Shown here one piece after another: positions 60,856 through 64,000 of a DNA stretch of 64,000 nucleotides. The number at the start of each line of letters is the position of its first letter. Position 1 is the first letter of the stretch. The stretch spans positions 42,734-106,733 of the forward strand of contig JAEWEG010000045.1 of the NCBI GenBank assembly GCA_023389575.1. Direction: 5' to 3'. The DNA is from Chloroflexota bacterium (GTDB lineage: Bacteria; Chloroflexota; Chloroflexia; Thermomicrobiales; UBA6265). The translations under genes were made by a program, and so were the position numbers. The notes below the pieces were generated by a model that was not told the DNA's origin, ran no database searches, and saw only the letters and a program-made list of their open reading frames with translations.

Positions 60856-61503
60856 CTATCGCGTCGCCCAGAGCAGCCCTCGCTCAACGATCGTCTTGGC
60901 TTCCGGAACATCGAAGTCGGCCGCCACGTGCCCCAGCGAGCAGAAGAACACGCGCCCCTTGCCAAAGTGACGCTTCCAAGCGACCGGCATCACCGTTCCC
61001 TCGATCCACGGAGCGTGCTCACCACTGAACGTCGTGGTGGCCAGAACCTCGTTCGAGGGGTCGACGTGCATGTAGTACTGCTCGGAATGCATCGCGAACT
61101 CCGTAATCCCCTCCATGATGGGGTCGTCCGGCTTCACCACCTGCACCGTGTAGTCGATGATGTTTCCCGGATGCGCCACCCACTGACCGCCCACCGCGAA
61201 CTGATACTCCGTATTGTTGCGGAATGCGTCGGCCATGCCGCCATGCCAGCCGCCGAATCCGCTGCCGGCCTTCACCGCGTCCAGCAGCCCGGCTTCCTGC
61301 TCCTTGGAGATCGTGCTCATCGTGTACACCGGCACGATCAGGTCGGTCGCCGCCAATCGCTCCGCGTCGAGAAAGGCGTCGAGGCTCGTTTCCACATTGA
61401 CGTCGTACCCATGCCCGCGCAACGCGGCCGCGAAAATCGCGGACGTCGCCTCCGGCTCATGGCCATCCCAGCCACCCCAGACAATCAGCGCGCGTTTGGT
61501 CAT
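60856..61503 (-). CDS. ThuA-like (trehalose utilisation) family protein
   Basis: A 215-residue protein of the class I glutamine amidotransferase-like ThuA fold: RALIVWGGWDGHEPEATSAI, GFGGWHGGMADAF, SEQYYMHVDPSNEVL and GRVFFCSLGHVAADFD. Such proteins occur in sugar-oxidising loci with Gfo/Idh/MocA enzymes; the reaction may be ketose-sugar related. The ATG at 61503 follows GAAAGG. Confidence 0.85.
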   Translation of the reverse strand: MTKRALIVWGGWDGHEPEATSAIFAAALRGHGYDVNVETSLDAFLDAERLAATDLIVPVYTMSTISKEQEAGLLDAVKAGSGFGGWHGGMADAFRNNTEYQFAVGGQWVAHPGNIIDYTVQVVKPDDPIMEGITEFAMHSEQYYMHVDPSNEVLATTTFSGEHAPWIEGTVMPVAWKRHFGKGRVFFCSLGHVAADFDVPEAKTIVERGLLWATR

Positions 61504-61573
61504 GGTTGTGCCTTTCACGGTAGTCTCGTCGCCGTATGCTTCCGCACCATCGTTGCGCGAAAAGTCCGGCCGG

Positions 61574-62200
61574 TCAATCGGCCCGCCGGAGCCCGCCCAC
61601 CGCCTCACCGTGCGCGAACCGTTTCGCGCTCTCGCAACGTCGCGTTCGGTTGATACCCACCAGGCTGAACCGGTCGCCATCGAAGGTCATGGTCACGCCC
61701 TCGCACTGGTGAACCGGCTCGCCCCACCCGCGCACCTCGTCGTCGGGCACGTGGGGCAGGCAGGCGAGCACTCCCAGCTCGATGTCCCGGCCATGACTCA
61801 CGACGAGTGCCCTGCCGTCTTCCGGCACGCGGTCGAGCGCCGCGATCCACGAATCACGCAGCCACTCACCGTACCTGCCCGCCACGTCATGGTTGGCCGC
61901 CAGCTCCCGGAACCTCAGCCATGGGAACTCCCATGACCACCGCTCCAGATGGCCGACCACCACCATCGCCTGGCCAGCCAGCTTCTGGGGCACCTTCACC
62001 AGGTCGTCGACCGCGTAGCCCATCGCGATCGCCGTTTCGAGTGTTCTCGGCACGGTGCTGGCCATCACGTAGTCGAACTCCGGCAGGTTCCTGCCCACCT
62101 CCCGGGCGAGGGCCACGCCATCGGCGCTGAGATGCGATCCCTTGCCCCGCGCCTCGCCCTTCTTCGTGCAGGAATGCCGGCGAACCTCGAGCGTCTTCAC
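61574..62200 (-). CDS. Histidine phosphatase family protein
   Basis: A 208-residue phosphoglycerate mutase-like phosphatase: RRHS with phosphorylated His9, Arg52 in TVPRTLETA and His136 in VVSHGRDIE. The usual RHG is RHS here, an unusual but known variant. The start overlaps the DNA methyltransferase stop by 4 nt (ATGA), so the two are translated together. The substrate is unknown. Confidence 0.85.
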   Translation of the reverse strand: MKTLEVRRHSCTKKGEARGKGSHLSADGVALAREVGRNLPEFDYVMASTVPRTLETAIAMGYAVDDLVKVPQKLAGQAMVVVGHLERWSWEFPWLRFRELAANHDVAGRYGEWLRDSWIAALDRVPEDGRALVVSHGRDIELGVLACLPHVPDDEVRGWGEPVHQCEGVTMTFDGDRFSLVGINRTRRCESAKRFAHGEAVGGLRRAD

Positions 62201-63087
62201 CTGTCCGCCCGTTCTTCGCCCGGCGCGATCTCGTCGAAAGCCACGTCCGCGATGCCCGCGAACCGGTCCCGCATCACCGCGATGGCCTCCGGATTGGCGT
62301 CGACCAGCACGAACCGCCGCCCCAGTTCCAGCGCCGCCGCACCCGTGGTGCCGCTTCCCGCGTAGAAGTCCAGCACAAGGTCGTTAGGGTTGGACGACGC
62401 GGTGACGATCCGCCGCAGGATTCCCAGCGGCTTCTGGGTGGGGTACCCGGTTTTCTCGCGGCCCGTCGGGCTCACGATGGTATGCCACCACACATCGGTC
62501 GGCAGCTTCCCACGCGCCGCCTTCTCCGGGCCGACGAGTCCGGGCGCCATGTACGGCTCGCGGTCCACATCCTCCGCGTTGAAGGTGTAGTTCGCCGGAT
62601 CCTTCGCGTAGAAGAAAATCGTATCGTGCTTCGCGGGCCACCGCCGGTTCGACCGCCCACCGAAATCGTAGGCCCAGATGATCTCGTTGATGAAACTGGC
62701 CCGCCCGAACACCTGGTCCAGCAGCACCTTGCAGTAGTGCGCCTCCCGATAGTCGATGTGGAAGTACAGCGCGCCGTGGGAGGCGAGCACGCGATGCGCC
62801 TCGCGCAGCCTCGGCTCGATCGTCGCCAGGAAATCGTCGTGGATATCGTCGTACGACCGCGTCGCCACCAGCGTCGTGGCATAGGTTCGGCCGTTGAACC
62901 CGACCCGGTCCCCATCGGGCGAGGCGGTGGTCCGAAGGTGATTGCGTACCTGTCGCTTGCCGGTGTTGAACGGTGGATCGATGTAGATCAGGTCGACCGA
63001 ACCGTCCGGTATCGAGGTGAGCACGGCCAGGTTGTCGCCATGCACCACCCGGCCAACTGGTTGTACGTCCGAATTCGCCATCACCAT
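62197..63087 (-). CDS. Beta-class site-specific DNA methyltransferase
   Basis: A 296-residue DNA methyltransferase. The catalytic motif IV is IYIDPPFNTGKR (DPPF 37-40), and the AdoMet motif I FYAGSGTTGAAALELGR (about 241) follows, the beta-class order. It would modify adenine-N6 or cytosine-N4. No restriction endonuclease or specificity subunit is nearby, so it is orphan in this window. The ATG at 63087 has a weak ribosome site; ATG at 63081 is an alternative. Overlaps the histidine phosphatase gene. Confidence 0.9.
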   Translation of the reverse strand: MVMANSDVQPVGRVVHGDNLAVLTSIPDGSVDLIYIDPPFNTGKRQVRNHLRTTASPDGDRVGFNGRTYATTLVATRSYDDIHDDFLATIEPRLREAHRVLASHGALYFHIDYREAHYCKVLLDQVFGRASFINEIIWAYDFGGRSNRRWPAKHDTIFFYAKDPANYTFNAEDVDREPYMAPGLVGPEKAARGKLPTDVWWHTIVSPTGREKTGYPTQKPLGILRRIVTASSNPNDLVLDFYAGSGTTGAAALELGRRFVLVDANPEAIAVMRDRFAGIADVAFDEIAPGEERADR

Positions 63088-63206
63088 CGCAGTCCAGGAT
63101 CAACCGTCACCCAAAGTCCTGCAATGGTAGCCGAGCGGCACCATTCCTGTTCAATACCAATGGCATGACGCGACGGATCGCGCCTCTGAATGAGCGCGGG
63201 CCGTTC

Positions 63207-63776
63207 TCAGCTTCCGACGATCCGCTCCACGAACGCCCGCACCACGTCCTCGCTCAACGTTTCCGGGTCGATCGGCACGGTCAGGCGATCGAACATGAAC
63301 CCATCGATCGCGTAATGGAGCAGCGCGATCTCGAACGCCCCGCCCGGCAAACCACGGTCCTCGTTGAACCGCACATCGAACCGGAAGGCTTCCCGCAGCA
63401 TCTCTCCCAGCCGCTCCGCCAGGTCCGGGCGGCGCGCCGCCTCCAGCCGGACCTCGAACAGCGCCAGCGCGAGGTCCCGCGAGCGGTCCAGTCGCTCCAC
63501 GATATACAGCACGTAGTCCGTCGCCCGCTCAACCGTCGGCTGCCCGGACGCCAGTTCCTCGAGCACCGCCGGGTCTGGCGCGATCCGAAAGTAAATCCGA
63601 TCCACCAACCCGGCCAATAGCGCGTCCCGCGTCGGGAAGTAATTGGACGTGGTTCCCGCCGGGATGCCCGCCGCCCGATCGACGGCGCGGTGCGTCAGCC
63701 CCCGAGCGCCTTCCTCGGCGATCACCCGTAGCCCGGCATCGGCGATGTGCGCCCGCCGGGCGTCGTTCCGGGCCAT
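63207..63776 (-). CDS. TetR family transcription regulator
   Basis: A 189-residue repressor with an N-terminal helix-turn-helix: VIAEEGARGLTHRAVDRAAG, then IPAGTTSNYFPTRDALLAGL. The C-terminal ligand domain is unspecific. The start at 63776 follows GGAGGAG. It is divergent from a RibD/DHFR-like gene, with a palindromic operator in the spacer, so it likely controls that gene and itself. Confidence 0.9.
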   Translation of the reverse strand: MARNDARRAHIADAGLRVIAEEGARGLTHRAVDRAAGIPAGTTSNYFPTRDALLAGLVDRIYFRIAPDPAVLEELASGQPTVERATDYVLYIVERLDRSRDLALALFEVRLEAARRPDLAERLGEMLREAFRFDVRFNEDRGLPGGAFEIALLHYAIDGFMFDRLTVPIDPETLSEDVVRAFVERIVGS

Positions 63777-63812
63777 GTTCGCACTCCTCCCGTCACCAGA
63801 AAAGCGACTCGC

Positions 63813-63840
63813 TTGACAAGCACGACATCCGTAGTAGATT
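63813..63840 (+). promoter_or_regulatory. Sigma-70-like promoter for the DHFR-like gene
   Basis: TTGACA is followed after 16 nt by TAGATT. The predicted start of transcription falls within the adjacent palindrome. Confidence 0.65.
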
Positions 63841-63846
63841 AATTGT

Positions 63847-63860
63847 ACTACATCTGTAGT
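63847..63860. promoter_or_regulatory. TetR operator palindrome
   Basis: ACTACA-TC-TGTAGT is a perfect 6-2-6 palindrome. A near-copy half-site, ACATCCGTAGT at 63825-63835, matches ACATCTGTAGT at 63850-63860 with one change, 25 nt apart. This overlaps the promoter of the rightward gene and sits next to the divergent TetR gene. Confidence 0.7.
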
Positions 63861-63874
63861 GATTGGAGACACGC

Positions 63875-64000
63875 ATGAGAACGCTCACCTACTATGTGGC
63901 CGTATCGCTCGATGGATTCATCGCCGGCCCGAATGGCGAATTCGATGGCTTCCTGTTCGAGGGAGACCACATGGCCGCCATCATCTCGAAATACCCGGAT
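63875..64000 (+). CDS. RibD C-terminal / dihydrofolate reductase-like protein (3' end outside window)
   Basis: Only the first 42 codons are visible. The product begins MRTLTYYVAVSLDGFIAGPN, the nucleotide-binding start of the RibD C-terminal/DHFR-like reductase family. Such proteins reduce an unknown substrate with NADPH. The ATG follows GGAG by 7 nt. It is controlled by the upstream promoter and TetR-type operator. Confidence 0.85.
   Translation, partial: MRTLTYYVAVSLDGFIAGPNGEFDGFLFEGDHMAAIISKYPD

Noticed and set aside
1..64000. tRNA or rRNA genes
   Set aside because: No T-loop or anticodon-arm pattern with a matching acceptor stem was found by eye in the gaps; a dedicated tRNA search would be decisive.

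Overview
The window is GC-rich, gene-dense bacterial chromosome with almost no non-coding space. The organism is most likely a Chloroflexota member of the Thermomicrobia or Sphaerobacter type. That is an inference from gene content: cyclase-AAA-TPR giants, thioredoxin-CcdA fusion, SCO/PCuAC copper genes, DUF2231-Rieske, CsbD/DUF2171 stress proteins, and many Mo-hydroxylase, Gfo/Idh/MocA and sulfatase genes. A high-GC actinobacterium cannot be excluded. No rRNA, tRNA, CRISPR array, insertion sequence or phage gene was recognised.

Layout. 1-1043: 3'-truncated BMP-type ABC substrate-binding lipoprotein/TAT protein and a DUF3830 gene behind a promoter with a perfect inverted repeat. 1301-3396: P1B-4 metal ATPase preceded by a perfect 7-1-7 Fur-family box and closed by a 34-bp perfect palindrome. 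3429-9048: MMPL/RND exporter, small membrane protein and a NarL-type response regulator/histidine kinase pair; the exporter and kinase genes share an exact 10-bp upstream motif. 9225-14591: YciI protein, then a purine-degradation-like set (allantoinase, a FAD-2Fe2S fusion and a Mo-cofactor subunit of the xanthine dehydrogenase family). 14746-22296: serine hydrolases, SMP-30 lactonase, isochorismatase-like hydrolase, nucleotidyltransferase, endonuclease III and a Gfo/Idh/MocA oxidoreductase. 22323-25800: copper/thiol operon (lipoprotein, SCO1, PCuAC, TlpA-CcdA fusion, cupredoxin-like protein). 26020-32948: carbohydrate-type catabolic cluster (Gfo/Idh/MocA, HIT, sulfatase, enolase superfamily, HAD dehalogenase, DUF5060 glycosidase-like). 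32957-36445: DUF6328, two-domain cupredoxin with an Asp/His-rich linker, DUF2231-Rieske, UvsE. 36572-40400: second Mo-hydroxylase operon (2Fe2S, Mo, and FAD subunit with four extra cysteines). 40470-45450: GrpB-family protein and a large RecB/Cas4-like nuclease-helicase.

45630-55412 is a cyclic-nucleotide island: a CRP/FNR regulator, two paralogous nucleotidyl cyclase-AAA-TPR giants, and an MFS transporter fused to a cNMP-binding domain preceded by a small unrecognised gene. 55680-64000: LytM peptidase with a proline-rich region, a second sulfatase, a secreted unknown protein, CsbD and DUF2171 stress proteins, ThuA-like protein, an orphan beta-class DNA methyltransferase coupled to a histidine phosphatase, and a TetR regulator divergent from a truncated RibD/DHFR-like gene over a clear operator.

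Starts were chosen by Shine-Dalgarno spacing; several genes use GTG or TTG. All functional calls come from reading motifs in the translations, without database searches.
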